A DNA stretch of 64,000 bases from Micromonospora sp. NBC_01699. GTDB taxonomy: Bacteria > Actinomycetota > Actinomycetes > Mycobacteriales > Micromonosporaceae. The notes below the pieces were generated by a model. The model was not told the origin of the DNA and ran no database searches. It saw only the letters and a list, made by a program, of their open reading frames with translations. Made by a program: the position numbers and the translations under genes. Location: positions 2,666,001 through 2,730,000 of the forward strand of contig NZ_CP109199.1 in the NCBI RefSeq assembly GCF_036250065.1, written 5' to 3'. Positions 43,502 through 52,903 of the stretch are shown here, piece after piece (the first letter of the stretch is position 1; each line of letters begins with the position of its first letter).

Positions 43502-44590
43502 TTGGCTCCAACAGTTGTCGTGGTCGGCGGCGGGTACGGCGGCATCACCGTGGCGAAGGCCCTGGACGACGTCGCCGACGTGGTCCTGGTCGAGCCCCGC
43601 GACGCGTTCGTGCACAACGTGGCGGCGTTGCGTGCGGTGGTGGACCCGGACTGGGCGGACCGGATCTTCCTTCCGTACGACCGTCTCCTGGCTCGTGGAA
43701 GGGTGCGCCGCGACCGGGCGGTACGGGTTTCCGCGACCGAGGTCGAACTCGGCTCCGGTGAGGTGATCGCCGCCGACTTCATCGTCCTGGCCACCGGCTC
43801 GGCGTACCCGTACCCGGCCAAGATGGACGTCGAGGACAGCATGGGCGCCCGGACGAAACTCCGGCTCACCCACGACGCCTTGAACCGGGCGAACCGGGTG
43901 CTGCTGCTGGGCGCCGGGTCGGTCGGACTGGAGTTCGCCGGTGAGATCAAGTCGGTGTGGCCGGACAAGGCCGTCACCGTCGTCGACCCCCACCCGGATC
44001 TTGTCTCCGGACGTTTTCCGGACGAGTTCAGGTCGATCCTGCGGGCCCAACTCGACGAACTGGGCGTCGAACTCCTGCTCGGTACGTCGCTGCGCGAGCT
44101 GCCGGCCGTCGCGGACGGGCGGGCGGCCACCTTCACCGTGACGACCGGATCCGGTGTCGACATCACCGCCGACATCTGGTTCGTCTGCCACGGGGCGAGC
44201 ACCGAGAGCGACTACCTCGCCGCCGCGCTGCGCCCGGCCCGGCAGCCCGACCAGCGGCTGGCCGTCACCCCGCAGTTGCGGCTGTCCGGCCAGGAGACCG
44301 TGTTCGCGATCGGGGACGTCACCGCCATTCCCGAGCTCAAGATGGCCTATCTCGCCCAGAAGCACGCCGAGGTGGTGGCGGCCAACATCCGTACGCTGAT
44401 CGGGGGTGGTGGGGACCTGGTCAGCCATCGGCCGGAGGCGCACGCCATGGTGCTGCCGCTGGGTCCCAAGGGCGGTGTCACGTACACGCCCGACACGGGT
44501 GTGCTCGGCGCCGGGCCGACCTCCGACATCAAGGGCGGCCTGTTCGTGGACACCTACCGCGAGATCTTCGGCCTGACGGCCGGCGCCTGA
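43502..44590 (+). CDS. FAD-dependent NAD(P)H oxidoreductase, AIF/FSP1-NDH2 type
   Basis: 362 aa from TTG 43502 with RBS GGAGGTG. Two dinucleotide-binding motifs: GGGYGGITVAKAL for FAD and LLLGAGSVGLEFAGEI for NAD(P)H. The C-terminal FAD motif is VFAIGDVTAI. No redox-active CxxxxC is present, so it is an NDH-2/AIF-like quinone or ferredoxin reductase rather than a disulfide reductase. It lacks a clear C-terminal membrane helix. Likely regulated by the divergent MmyB-like protein. Confidence 0.9.
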   Translation: MAPTVVVVGGGYGGITVAKALDDVADVVLVEPRDAFVHNVAALRAVVDPDWADRIFLPYDRLLARGRVRRDRAVRVSATEVELGSGEVIAADFIVLATGSAYPYPAKMDVEDSMGARTKLRLTHDALNRANRVLLLGAGSVGLEFAGEIKSVWPDKAVTVVDPHPDLVSGRFPDEFRSILRAQLDELGVELLLGTSLRELPAVADGRAATFTVTTGSGVDITADIWFVCHGASTESDYLAAALRPARQPDQRLAVTPQLRLSGQETVFAIGDVTAIPELKMAYLAQKHAEVVAANIRTLIGGGGDLVSHRPEAHAMVLPLGPKGGVTYTPDTGVLGAGPTSDIKGGLFVDTYREIFGLTAGA

Positions 44591-44636
44591 CCCGATCCGT
44601 CGGGCCGATGTCGGACCACCGGGCTATGTTCGGCCC

Positions 44637-45110
44637 ATGCAGTCGACGAGCGTCTCGTGGCAGGTCAAAGCCCCGCGTTCGGCCGTCTACCGGGCACTGC
44701 TGGATCCGGACGCGGTCGCGAGGTGGCGGGTGCCCAACGGGATGAGCGGCCTGGTGCACGAGTTCGAGGCCCGCGAGGGTGGTTCGTTCCGGGTGTCGCT
44801 CACCTACGACGCCTCGGACGGGGTCGGCAAGTCGGCGCCGCACACCGACACGTACCACGGGCACTTCGCCAGGCTGGTGCCCGACGAGCAGGTGGTGGAG
44901 GTGATCGAGTTCGAGACCGAGGACCCGGCACTCAGTGGGCTGATGACCATGACCACCACGCTCGTCGACGCGGCCGGCGGCACCGAGGTACGGGTCCTGC
45001 ACGAGGGCCTTCCCGAGGGCGTTGCCGCCGCCGACAACGAGACCGGTACGCGGATGGCGCTGGCGAACCTCGCCCGGCTGGTCGAGACGGCGGAGGGCTC
45101 CCGTACCTGA
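44637..45110 (+). CDS. SRPBCC (AHSA1-like) protein
   Basis: 157 aa, Bet v1-like fold: VSWQVKAPRSAVYRALLDPD at the start, then WRVPNGMSGLVHEFEAREGG, FRVSLTYDASDG, and the C-terminal helix GTRMALANLARLVE. START/AHSA1 proteins bind hydrophobic ligands; the ligand is unknown. It ends 14 bases from a convergent SRPBCC gene of the same superfamily. Confidence 0.88.
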   Translation: MQSTSVSWQVKAPRSAVYRALLDPDAVARWRVPNGMSGLVHEFEAREGGSFRVSLTYDASDGVGKSAPHTDTYHGHFARLVPDEQVVEVIEFETEDPALSGLMTMTTTLVDAAGGTEVRVLHEGLPEGVAAADNETGTRMALANLARLVETAEGSRT

Positions 45111-45124
45111 CCGGTGTCCGCCGG

Positions 45125-45634
45125 TCAGTTCGGGACGGTGCCGGTGGCCAGCCCGTCGAAGTAGGGCTTCATCGCCGGGTAGTAGTCGTCGAAGACGGGT
45201 AGGGGTGCTCCCTCGCGGGAGGCCACGAGCAGGTCCAGGTAGTACTCCCAGCCGGGGCCGACCTCGCCGATGGCCTCCTCGGTTTCGAGGTGGTGCACGA
45301 GGCTGAGCTCGGTGCCGCCGTCGGCCTCGGCGAGCAGCAGTTCCAACCGCCACGAGCCGCCCTCGTCAACCGTCGACACCGCCAGTCGGCGGGGCGGCTC
45401 GCACGCGTCGATCAGCATGTCGAGCCAGGGACCGTTCTCCTCGTACGCCATCTGCACCTGGATTGTTCGGCCCGGCGCGGGGTCACCCTTCCACGGGCCG
45501 AACCACCTGGCCGTCCGCTCGGACTCGGTGACGCTGGCCCAGACGTCCTCGATCGGTGCCCGGAACGTCCGGCGCAGGACGAGGTCGCGGCCGGTGGCGG
45601 TGGGAAACAGCAGGCCGGTCGGTGGGCGAATCAT
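45125..45634 (-). CDS. SRPBCC protein in ArsR operon
   Basis: 169 aa. AHSA1-type domain: LVLRRTFRAPIEDVWASVTE, ERTARWFGPWKGDPAPGRTI, and a C-terminal WEYYLDLLVASREG helix. The start overlaps the ArsR stop by four bases (ATGA). ArsR plus AHSA1 pairs are common in actinobacteria and probably form a ligand-responsive unit of unknown chemistry. Confidence 0.9.
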   Translation of the reverse strand: MIRPPTGLLFPTATGRDLVLRRTFRAPIEDVWASVTESERTARWFGPWKGDPAPGRTIQVQMAYEENGPWLDMLIDACEPPRRLAVSTVDEGGSWRLELLLAEADGGTELSLVHHLETEEAIGEVGPGWEYYLDLLVASREGAPLPVFDDYYPAMKPYFDGLATGTVPN

Positions 45635-46017
45635 GCGGAATGTTCCTCTCGTTGGTCCGTTGTGTCGCGTGAACGTCGGTCCGTTGTGTCGCGTGAACGG
45701 TGTTCGCGGCGGGTGCGGTAGACCTCGGTCTCCAGGGCGTCGAGGCGACGTTCCCAGGCGGTGGGCCGGGTGAGCTGGGCGAGCCAGTCGATCAGCTCGG
45801 TCAACGCGGTGGTGTCGAGTTCGTAGAACCGCCGCCGGCCCACGAGGGTGTCACGTACCAGCCCGCTCTTTCTGAGCACGCGCAGGTGACGGCTGACCGC
45901 GGGTCGGCTGATCACGAACCGGTCGGCGATCTGCCCGGCGGACATCCGCTCGTCGCGCAACATCAGCAGGATCTCGCGCCGCACCGGGTCGGCGATCGAC
46001 TCCGCCACGTCGTCCAT
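45631..46017 (-). CDS. ArsR-family transcriptional regulator
   Basis: 128 aa from ATG 46017; no RBS, so possibly leaderless. Winged HTH: MDDVAESIADPVRREILLML, GQIADRFVISRPAVSRHLRV, GLVRDTLVGRRRFYELD. No metal-binding Cys motif (ELCVCDL) is present, so it is not an arsenic or zinc sensor of the classic type. The C-terminus carries a duplicated SRDTTDRR/Q unit from a 24-bp DNA repeat. It is the first gene of the operon with the SRPBCC gene. Confidence 0.9.
   Translation of the reverse strand: MDDVAESIADPVRREILLMLRDERMSAGQIADRFVISRPAVSRHLRVLRKSGLVRDTLVGRRRFYELDTTALTELIDWLAQLTRPTAWERRLDALETEVYRTRREHRSRDTTDRRSRDTTDQREEHSA
45654..45699 (-). repeat. Two 22-bp copies at 24-bp period in the arsR-like 3' end
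   Basis: Identical 22-mers at 45654-45675 and 45678-45699 encode the doubled SRDTTD motif. The duplication keeps the reading frame and the overlap with the next gene. Confidence 0.85.
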
Positions 46018-46034
46018 CCGAGAAACCGTAACCA

Positions 46035-46325
46035 ATGGGTTACGCGTTCGCAAGCGAACGCGGCAAATCGCGTCGACACGAACGCGAGCCGGTGTCGCTG
46101 GAGCCCTCGGATGCCGAGGCGCTGTGGCGGTGGAACCACGACCCGGAGGTGATGCGCTGGATGGACGACGGTTACGCCCGGACGCTCGCCCGGGTCACCA
46201 CCTGGCTGACGGAGCGACCCCGCGACGACTACGCCGACGTCCTCTTCGGCATCGAGGTGGTCGAGGACGGCAAGCTCGTCGGGCTGGTCCGGCTGACCGC
46301 CCCGACCCGGCCGTCCATGGTGGTT
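46035..46325 (+). pseudogene. Truncated GNAT acetyltransferase
   Basis: The frame encodes the N-terminal third of a RimJ/RimL-type acetyltransferase: VSLEPSDAEALWRWNHDPEV, MRWMDDGYARTLARVTTWL, DDYADVLFGIEVVEDGKLVG and LVRLTA. The acetyl-CoA binding part is missing. From about 46310 the sequence becomes unrelated and leads into the Nramp gene. Deletion probably removed the 3' end. Confidence 0.65.
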
Positions 46326-46377
46326 TGGCCGTGGGCGGGGTCCGGGTATGGGAGGGTCCCGTCCCTGGAGGTCAGCG

Positions 46378-47799
46378 ATGACACCGGCCACCGATCGGTT
46401 CCCCACCCGGCACCTGCCCGGGGTGAGCGTGCGGGACCTGCCCGAACCGCCCGCGTCGGCCTGGCCGGTGATCGGGCCGGGGGTGATCGCCGCCGGGGTG
46501 GGACTGGCCTCGGGCGAGTTCATCCTGTTCCCGTACATCGCCTCGCAGGTGGGGCTGGTCTTCCTCTGGGCCGCCGCGGTCGGCATCGTGACCCAGTGGT
46601 TCCTCAACATGGAGATCGAGCGCTACACGCTCGCCACCGGCGAGACGGCGCTGACCGGCTTCTCCCGGTTCTGGCGCCACTGGGGGCTGGTCTTCGCGGT
46701 GATGGTCTACTTCGCGAACCTCTGGCCGGGCTGGGCCTCCAGTTCGGCGACGATGGTCACGTACCTGTTCGGTGGTGACGCCACCTGGATCGCGGTCGGC
46801 ATGCTGGTCGTGATCGGGCTGACCCTCACCCTGGCCCCGGTCGTCTACACCGCGCTGGAGCGGGTCGAGTTCGTCAAGGTCGGGCTCGTCGTGGTCTTCC
46901 TGGTGGTCGCGGTGGTCTTCGCCGTCGGCGCGGACGCCTGGCGGGCGTTGCCGGACACCGTCACCGCACCGGAGTTCCCGACCGAGCTGGGGTTCGCGCT
47001 GATCCTGTCCGCGCTGGTCTTCGCCGGAGCCGGCGGCGGGCAGAACCTGGTGCAGAGCAACTGGATCCGGGACAAGGGCTTCGGCATGGGCCGGTACGTT
47101 CCCCGGCTGGTCAGCCCCGTCACCGGGCGGCCGGAGGCGACACCGGACGCGGCCGGGTTCGTCTTTGAACCCACCGAGGAGAACCTGGGCCGGTGGCGGC
47201 GCTGGTGGCGGCTGGCGAACCGGGAACAGCTCGTCACCTTCGTGCTGATCTCGTTCGTCACGATCACGCTGATGTCGATGCTCGCCTACTCGACCGTGTA
47301 CGGCGTACCCGGACTCGCCAACAGCGTCTCGTTCCTGCGGGTGGAGGGGGACCGGCTCGGCGAGCTGGTCGGGCCGTGGTTCGGCACCCTGTTCTGGGTG
47401 ATCGGTGCGATCTCCCTGTTCGCGGCGGCGATGGGCATCGTCGATTACACCAGCCGGCTCGCCGCCGACGTGATCAAGACGTCGTACCTGCCGCGCCGCT
47501 CCGAGAGCAGCATCTATTTCGTACTGGTCTGGGGCCTGGTCGGGCTCGGCTGCGCCATCCTGCTCGCCGGCTTCGACCAGCCGCTGCTGTTGCTGGTCAT
47601 CTCCGCGTGTGTCGGCGGGCTGATGATGTTCATCTACTCGATCCTGCTGCTGGTGCTGAACCGGAAGGTGCTGCCGCCGCAGATCCGGCCGCGGAGGTAC
47701 CGGGTGGTGGCGCTGGTCTGGGCGGTGCTGCTGTTCGGGGTCTTCTCCGCGCTGACCATCTGGCAGCAGGGCGACCGGCTGCTCGACTGGCTGCGCTGA
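46378..47799 (+). CDS. Nramp-related transporter, atypical
   Basis: 473 aa, RBS GGAGG. About eleven TM helices. It starts IGPGVIAAGVGLASGEFILF, where canonical Nramp proteins have the metal-binding DPGN motif; here it is ASGE. The TM6 metal site (MPH) is replaced by GAGGGQNLVQSN. A long cytoplasmic loop carries a Gly/Arg-rich stretch (GRYVPRLVSPVTGRPEATPD). The fold is the LeuT-like Nramp type, but manganese or iron transport is doubtful. The cargo may be another cation or a small organic substrate. Confidence 0.82.
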   Translation: MTPATDRFPTRHLPGVSVRDLPEPPASAWPVIGPGVIAAGVGLASGEFILFPYIASQVGLVFLWAAAVGIVTQWFLNMEIERYTLATGETALTGFSRFWRHWGLVFAVMVYFANLWPGWASSSATMVTYLFGGDATWIAVGMLVVIGLTLTLAPVVYTALERVEFVKVGLVVVFLVVAVVFAVGADAWRALPDTVTAPEFPTELGFALILSALVFAGAGGGQNLVQSNWIRDKGFGMGRYVPRLVSPVTGRPEATPDAAGFVFEPTEENLGRWRRWWRLANREQLVTFVLISFVTITLMSMLAYSTVYGVPGLANSVSFLRVEGDRLGELVGPWFGTLFWVIGAISLFAAAMGIVDYTSRLAADVIKTSYLPRRSESSIYFVLVWGLVGLGCAILLAGFDQPLLLLVISACVGGLMMFIYSILLLVLNRKVLPPQIRPRRYRVVALVWAVLLFGVFSALTIWQQGDRLLDWLR

Positions 47800-47934
47800 C
47801 CCCGACCGGACCACCGGGCGGAGTGCCGCCGGAGGTCGGGCCGGATAGATGCCGGGCCGTATGTCCAATATTTCGCTGATGCTCGGTTATCGTCGGCTGG
47901 GCGAGCGGCTTGCGCACGCGGATCCGATCCGGGG

Positions 47935-48126
47935 GTGAACGGGCAGATGACGCGCGGACGTGTCGGCGACGTGGCCACCGGTGCGATCGGTGACGCCGCG
48001 GGCTCGGTGGTGGATCCCAAGGAGGGGATCCACCGGCTGAAGGCCGCCGTGAGCGGCCCGGCGCTGCTCGCGGCCGTGGCAGCCCTCGTCGTCGGCTACC
48101 TGATCGGCCGGCGGTCCCGGCGCTGA
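47935..48126 (+). CDS. Small single-TM protein
   Basis: 63 aa from GTG 47935 (ATG 47947 possible, behind GGGGGTG). An amphipathic Gly/Asp-rich start precedes one TM segment GPALLAAVAALVVGYLIG and a basic end RRSRR. N-in or N-out orientation is not fixed. A 36-bp tandem repeat covers its stop codon. Confidence 0.5.
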   Translation: MNGQMTRGRVGDVATGAIGDAAGSVVDPKEGIHRLKAAVSGPALLAAVAALVVGYLIGRRSRR

Positions 48127-48187
48127 CCCGGCACCGACCACGGCCGGCGGTCCCGGCGCTGACCCGGCACCGACCACGGCCGGCGGT
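48105..48187. repeat. 36-bp tandem repeat, 2.3 copies
   Basis: A 36-bp unit beginning CGGCCGGCGGTCCCGG repeats at 48105 and 48141, with a partial copy at 48177. It starts inside the small TM gene and crosses its stop codon. Confidence 0.85.
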
Positions 48188-48242
48188 GATACCCGCCGGG
48201 TGACCGCCACCGCGGTCGCGGTACGCAGACGGGGGAGTGACC

Positions 48243-50012
48243 ATGCAGGAGATCGTCGGAGAGGTCCTGGCCAAGCGTTTGATCGACTGGGGGGTCGACA
48301 CCGTCTTCGGGCTGCCGGGCGACGGCATCAACGGGCTGATGGAGGGCTTCCGTCGGCAGCAGGACCGGCTGCGGTTCGTGCTGGTGCAGCACGAGGAGGC
48401 GGCCGCGTTCATGGCCACCGGGTACGCCAAGGCCACCGGCCGGCTCGGGGTGTGCGTCGCGACCTCCGGCCCCGGCGCGATCCACCTGCTCAACGGCCTG
48501 TACGACGCGAAGCTGGACCACCAACCGGTGCTGGCCATCACCGGCATGCAGGAGACCTCGGTGCTCGGTACGCAGTACCAGCAGGAGGTGCAGACGACCC
48601 AGCTCTACCAGGACGTCGCCGGGGCGTACAACCTGATGGTCACCAATCCGCAGCAGATGCCGGGCGTACTGGACATCGCCATCCGGCACGCGCTGGCCAA
48701 GCGGACCGTGGTGCACCTGAGCCTCCCGAACGACATCCAGGTGGCCGCCGCCACCGAGGAGCCGTACCGGCGGGTCAGTCCGGGGGCGCCGCCGAAGAGC
48801 AGTCCGGTGCTGTCCCGTCCGCCGCTGCCCGCCGCGCACGAGGACCTCGAACGGGCGGTCGCGGTGCTGGACGCTGGTCAGCGGATCGCGATGCTGGTCG
48901 GGGTCGGCGCGCGGGACGCCCGCGACGAGGTGTTGGCGGTCGCCGAGGCCCTCGGCGCCCCGATCGTCAAGACGCTGCCGGGCAAGCAGGTCGTGCCCGA
49001 CGAGCACCCGATGACCACCGGCGGCCTCGGACTGCTCGGCACCAAGCCGAGCGAGCAGCTGATGGAGGAGTGCGACACGCTGCTGATGGTCGGCACTTCG
49101 TTCCCGTACGCCAGCTATCTGCCGTCGCCGGGGCAGGCCCGGGTGGTGCAGGTCGACCACGACGCCAGCCAGATCGGGGTACGGCTACCGGTGGAGGTGG
49201 CGGTCAGCGGCGACGCCCGGCTCACGCTCAGGCAGCTGCACCCGCTGCTGCGCCGGCACGACGACCGGTCGTTCCTCGACAAGTACCAGCGGATCCGCGA
49301 CACCTGGCGGGACGAGATGAGGTCGTTGCGCGACGGCACCCGCCGGCCGATCGCACCGCAGTACGTGATCGGCTGCGTCGACGAACTCGCCGCCGACGAC
49401 GCGATCCTCACCTGCGACTCGGGCACCATCGCCACCTGGGCGGCCCGGCACTGGACGATCCGGGGCGGGCGCGAGTTCTACCTCTCCGGCAACCTGGCCT
49501 CGATGGCTCCGGGGCTGCCGTACGCGATCGGGATGCAGTTGGCGCATCCGGGGCGGCAGGTTGTCGCGTACGTCGGTGACGGCGGGTTCGCCATGCTGAT
49601 GGCCGAGTTCCTCACCGCCGCCCGCTACCAACTGCCGGTCAAGGTGGTGGTCAACAACAACAACGCGTACGGGCAGATCCTCTGGGAGCAGATCATCCTC
49701 GGCTACCCGGAGTACGCCGTACGCCACCGGCAGCCGGAGGCGGACTTTGCCGCCTGGGCGACCAGTTGCGGCGGCTACGGCTGCAAGGTCACCGAACCGG
49801 GGCAGGTGTCGTCGGCGATCCGGGAGGCGTTGACGTACCCGGGTCCGGCCCTGGTCGACTGCCGGGTCAACCCGGACGAGCCGCCGATGCCGGGCAAGGT
49901 CCGGTACGAGCAGGCGAAGGAGTTCACCGAGGCGTTCCTGCGCGGCGAGCCGCACAAACTGTCGACCCTGGCCACGGTCGCCCGGGACAAGTTCAACGAG
50001 CTGCGTTCGTGA
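48243..50012 (+). CDS. TPP-dependent enzyme, pyruvate oxidase-like
   Basis: 589 aa, RBS GGGGGAG. Three-domain TPP enzyme: PYR domain with cofactor-activating Glu in [17 protein letters not shown]; central Rossmann-like domain ([20 protein letters not shown]); PP domain with the Mg/TPP motif GDGGFAMLM...NNNNAYG. FAD-binding residues of acetolactate synthase/POX type may be in the centre. Most similar in layout to PoxB/pyruvate oxidases and the unstudied actinobacterial thiamine-pyrophosphate-requiring proteins. The next SDR gene overlaps its stop (GTGA). Confidence 0.9.
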   Translation: MQEIVGEVLAKRLIDWGVDTVFGLPGDGINGLMEGFRRQQDRLRFVLVQHEEAAAFMATGYAKATGRLGVCVATSGPGAIHLLNGLYDAKLDHQPVLAITGMQETSVLGTQYQQEVQTTQLYQDVAGAYNLMVTNPQQMPGVLDIAIRHALAKRTVVHLSLPNDIQVAAATEEPYRRVSPGAPPKSSPVLSRPPLPAAHEDLERAVAVLDAGQRIAMLVGVGARDARDEVLAVAEALGAPIVKTLPGKQVVPDEHPMTTGGLGLLGTKPSEQLMEECDTLLMVGTSFPYASYLPSPGQARVVQVDHDASQIGVRLPVEVAVSGDARLTLRQLHPLLRRHDDRSFLDKYQRIRDTWRDEMRSLRDGTRRPIAPQYVIGCVDELAADDAILTCDSGTIATWAARHWTIRGGREFYLSGNLASMAPGLPYAIGMQLAHPGRQVVAYVGDGGFAMLMAEFLTAARYQLPVKVVVNNNNAYGQILWEQIILGYPEYAVRHRQPEADFAAWATSCGGYGCKVTEPGQVSSAIREALTYPGPALVDCRVNPDEPPMPGKVRYEQAKEFTEAFLRGEPHKLSTLATVARDKFNELRS

Positions 50013-51016
50013 GCTCGGTCGCGGTGGTCACCGGGGCGAGCGCCGGGGTGGGCCGGGCCACCGCCCGTGAGCTGGCCCGCGGCGGTACGCGGGTGGCGCT
50101 GCTCGCCCGTGGCTCGGTCGGGCTGGCGGCGGCGGCGCGGGAGATCCGGGCGGCCGGCGGTACGGCGCTGCCGATCGAGACCGACATGGCCGACCACGCG
50201 CAGGTGGAGGCCGCCGCCGAGCGGGTGACCGCCGAACTGGGCGACATCGACCTGTGGATCAACGGCGCGTTCACCTCGGTGTTCGCGCCGTTCGTCGAGA
50301 TCGACCCGGCCGAGTTCCGTCGGGTGACCGAGGTGACCTACCTGGGCTACGTGCACGGCACGCGGGTGGCGCTCGACCGCATGTTGCCCCGTGACCGGGG
50401 CACTATCGTGCAGGTCGGTTCGGCGCTGGCGTACCGCTCGATTCCGTTGCAGTCCGCGTACTGCGGGGCGAAGCACGCGATAGTCGGCTTCACCGAGTCG
50501 CTGCGCTGCGAGCTGCTGCACAGCCGCAGCCGGGTACGGGTGACCATGGTGCACCTGCCGGCGGTCAACACCCCGCAGTTCGACTGGGTGCTGTCCCGGC
50601 TGGACCGGCACCCGCAGCCGGTGCCGCCGATCTACCAGCCGGAGGTGGCGGCGCGGGCGATCGTGTATGCGGCGAGCCGACCGGGCCGACGGGAGTACTG
50701 GATCGGCGCCTCCACCGTCGCCACCATCCTGGCCAACCGGATCGCCCCGGCCCTGCTGGACCGCTATCTCGGTCGCACCGGGTACCGCTCCCAGCAGGCG
50801 GACTGGCCCGCCGACCCGCATCGCCCGGAGAACCTGTGGCATCCCGCCGACGGCACCGGGGGTGTCGACTTCGGCGCGCACGGTTCGTTCGACGGCCGGG
50901 CCCACCGGCACAGCCCGCAGGCATGGATGTCGCGGCACCGCCGGTCGCTGACGGCCGGCGCGGTCGCGCTCGTCGCCGGGACAGCGGCGGTGGGAGCGGC
51001 CCTGGGCCGACGCTGA
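50009..51016 (+). CDS. Short-chain dehydrogenase with C-terminal membrane tail
   Basis: 335 aa from GTG 50009. Rossmann loop [15 protein letters not shown], catalytic YCGAKHA, and [16 protein letters not shown]. The C-terminal ~100 residues are unusual: a His/Trp-rich linker ([13 protein letters not shown]) and a TM-like end [20 protein letters not shown]. The enzyme may be membrane-attached and translationally coupled to the TPP enzyme before it. Confidence 0.9.
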   Translation: MSSVAVVTGASAGVGRATARELARGGTRVALLARGSVGLAAAAREIRAAGGTALPIETDMADHAQVEAAAERVTAELGDIDLWINGAFTSVFAPFVEIDPAEFRRVTEVTYLGYVHGTRVALDRMLPRDRGTIVQVGSALAYRSIPLQSAYCGAKHAIVGFTESLRCELLHSRSRVRVTMVHLPAVNTPQFDWVLSRLDRHPQPVPPIYQPEVAARAIVYAASRPGRREYWIGASTVATILANRIAPALLDRYLGRTGYRSQQADWPADPHRPENLWHPADGTGGVDFGAHGSFDGRAHRHSPQAWMSRHRRSLTAGAVALVAGTAAVGAALGRR

Positions 51017-51051
51017 CCCGTGGAGGGTGACGTGACGCCGGGTGCGGTCTC

Positions 51052-51270
51052 TACCACGGGCTGCTGATCCTGGCCCTGCTCTGGTGGTGCTGGTGCTCGC
51101 ACATGGTGGCGGCGCACCAGGTCATGCACGGCACCCGGGACCTGGTCCGGATCCGGTTGGCCCGGGACGCCTACGTCTACCTGCACCTGCCCATGATCGC
51201 CGCGTTGATCCTGCTCTCCCTCGGGGCGGGAGGCCGAGTGGCGCCGCGACCGTTACGAGCAGTCAGATGA
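51052..51270 (+). pseudogene. LtrA (low temperature requirement A) remnant
   Basis: The frame starting at 51052 encodes YHGLLILALLWWCWCSHMVA, then RIRLARDAYVYLHLPMIAAL and SLGAGGRVAPRPL. The first part matches an early TM helix of LtrA, the second a late segment (RARLARDAYSYLHLPMVAGI-like). About 200 residues between them are gone. The end overlaps the convergent oxidoreductase by 8 bases. Confidence 0.6.
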
Positions 51271-52234
51271 CGACGACGATCTTGCCCAGCGCGTGACCGC
51301 TCCCGATGTCGCGTACGGCGTCGGGCAGCTCCGCCAGCGGGTAGCTCCGGCCGACCACCGGGACGACCTCACCGGCCTCGATGAACTGACGCAGCGTGTC
51401 GAGGTTCGCCGTGGACTCCACCGACACCAGTGGCACCAACCGTTGGCCGACGAACGGCGACAGCAGCAGCGCCCGGAGCTGGCGGTCGAAGCCCTGTAAC
51501 AACCGGCCGCCGCTGGCCTCGCCACCGACCAGAAGCAGCGTCCCCTTCTCGGTCATGGCTCGCCGCAGGTGTGACAGCGTACGGTTTCCGGCGGTGTCGA
51601 CGATGACGTCGTACCGGTGTCCCCGGTCGGTGATGTCCTCGCGGGTGTAGTCGACCACGTCCGCCGCACCGATCGACCGGACAAGTTCGATCTTCGAGGT
51701 GCTGCACACACCGGTGACGTGGGCCCCGGCCGCCCTGGCGAGCTGGACGGCGTACGTCCCGACGCCACCGCCGGCACCGATCACCAGGACCCGCTGCCCC
51801 GCCCGTACGTTGCCCGCGCCGCGCACGGCCGCCAGTGCGGTCTGCCCGGAGATGGGAACGGCCGCGGCCTGCTCGAAGGTGAGGTTGGCCGGTTTGACGG
51901 CGAGCCTGCCCTCGGGCGCCACCGTGTACTCGGCGTAGGTGCCCCTGCCGGTGCCGTACACCTCGTCGCCCGGCGCGAACCGGGTGACGCAGGGCCCGAC
52001 CGCCTCGACCACTCCGGCGAGGTCCATGCCGGGTACGCGGTTGCGGGGGCGGCGCAGCCCGAACATCGGGCGCACCAGGTACGGCAGGCCCGTCATCAGG
52101 TGCCAGACGCCGGGATCGACTCCGGCCGCCCGTACCCGGACGAGCACCTCGCCGTCACCAACCCCGGGCACGTCGATCTCGCGGAGGGCGAGCACCTCGG
52201 CCGAGCCGTACCTGTCCTGGACGATCGCTCTCAT
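51263..52234 (-). CDS. Zinc-independent MDR oxidoreductase (quinone reductase-like)
   Basis: 323 aa. GroES-like N-domain ([40 protein letters not shown]), NADPH-binding [34 protein letters not shown]. Zinc ligands of alcohol dehydrogenases are missing, typical of the quinone oxidoreductase/QOR branch. The ATG overlaps the XRE stop by four bases (ATGA), making it the third gene of a three-gene operon. Confidence 0.9.
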   Translation of the reverse strand: MRAIVQDRYGSAEVLALREIDVPGVGDGEVLVRVRAAGVDPGVWHLMTGLPYLVRPMFGLRRPRNRVPGMDLAGVVEAVGPCVTRFAPGDEVYGTGRGTYAEYTVAPEGRLAVKPANLTFEQAAAVPISGQTALAAVRGAGNVRAGQRVLVIGAGGGVGTYAVQLARAAGAHVTGVCSTSKIELVRSIGAADVVDYTREDITDRGHRYDVIVDTAGNRTLSHLRRAMTEKGTLLLVGGEASGGRLLQGFDRQLRALLLSPFVGQRLVPLVSVESTANLDTLRQFIEAGEVVPVVGRSYPLAELPDAVRDIGSGHALGKIVVVI

Positions 52235-52467
52235 GGCTGCTCCTGCGGCTCGTTCGACGGGTACTGGAAAACATCGACAATCGGTACGCCGAACACCTCG
52301 GCGATCTGGAACGCCAGCTCCAGCGACGGCGAGTAGCGGCCCTGCTCGATGGCGATGACGGTCTGCCGGGTGACGCCGATGCGCCGTCCCAGCTCGGCCT
52401 GGGTCATCTCGTCGTGGGCGAAGCGCAGGGCGCGGATCGCGTTGGTGATCCGGGTCGGTTTCACCAT
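52231..52467 (-). CDS. XRE-family HTH regulator, compact type
   Basis: 78 aa. Whole protein is one HTH domain: [60 protein letters not shown]. This short type typically pairs with a DUF2178-like membrane protein, as here. Its start overlaps the membrane gene stop by 7 bases. It is the probable repressor of its own operon through the 17-bp inverted pair at 52904-52965. Confidence 0.93.
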   Translation of the reverse strand: MVKPTRITNAIRALRFAHDEMTQAELGRRIGVTRQTVIAIEQGRYSPSLELAFQIAEVFGVPIVDVFQYPSNEPQEQP

Positions 52468-52889
52468 GACTGGAAGCCCCGGCGGTAGGCGACGACCTTC
52501 GCGACCGATCCGACCACGGCCGACAGCACGAAACACAGGTAGATCACGTTGGCGATCCAGAACGGCGCCCACTGCGCCAGCGCCATGCCGAGCGCCGCCA
52601 CCCCGCCGATCACCACGAACGACTGCCCGATGTGCTCGCCGATCCGGTTGATCTCCCTGTCCCGCTGGTCCCTCTCGTTCGCGCCCTCCGGCGCCACGAT
52701 CGACACCGCCACGTTCAGCACGATCGCCGCCACGATCGCCCCACCGATGCTCCACAGCAACGGCGCCGCGTACGCCACCTCACTGAGCGGCTCATCTCCC
52801 GTGCGGCCGAGCACCACCGCCACGTACGCCGCGTACGCCACGACCGCGACCACCCCCATGATCCACGCGCGCTTCTCGTCGAACGCCAC
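52461..52889 (-). CDS. Membrane protein of the XRE/DUF2178-like pair
   Basis: 142 aa from GTG 52889 with GGGAGGG upstream. Four TM helices: [79 protein letters not shown] charged cytoplasmic loop [20 protein letters not shown] lies between helices 2 and 3. It may sense membrane state and control the XRE partner. Function not known. Confidence 0.82.
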   Translation of the reverse strand: MAFDEKRAWIMGVVAVVAYAAYVAVVLGRTGDEPLSEVAYAAPLLWSIGGAIVAAIVLNVAVSIVAPEGANERDQRDREINRIGEHIGQSFVVIGGVAALGMALAQWAPFWIANVIYLCFVLSAVVGSVAKVVAYRRGFQSW

Positions 52890-52903
52890 GCCACCCTCCC
52901 CAT

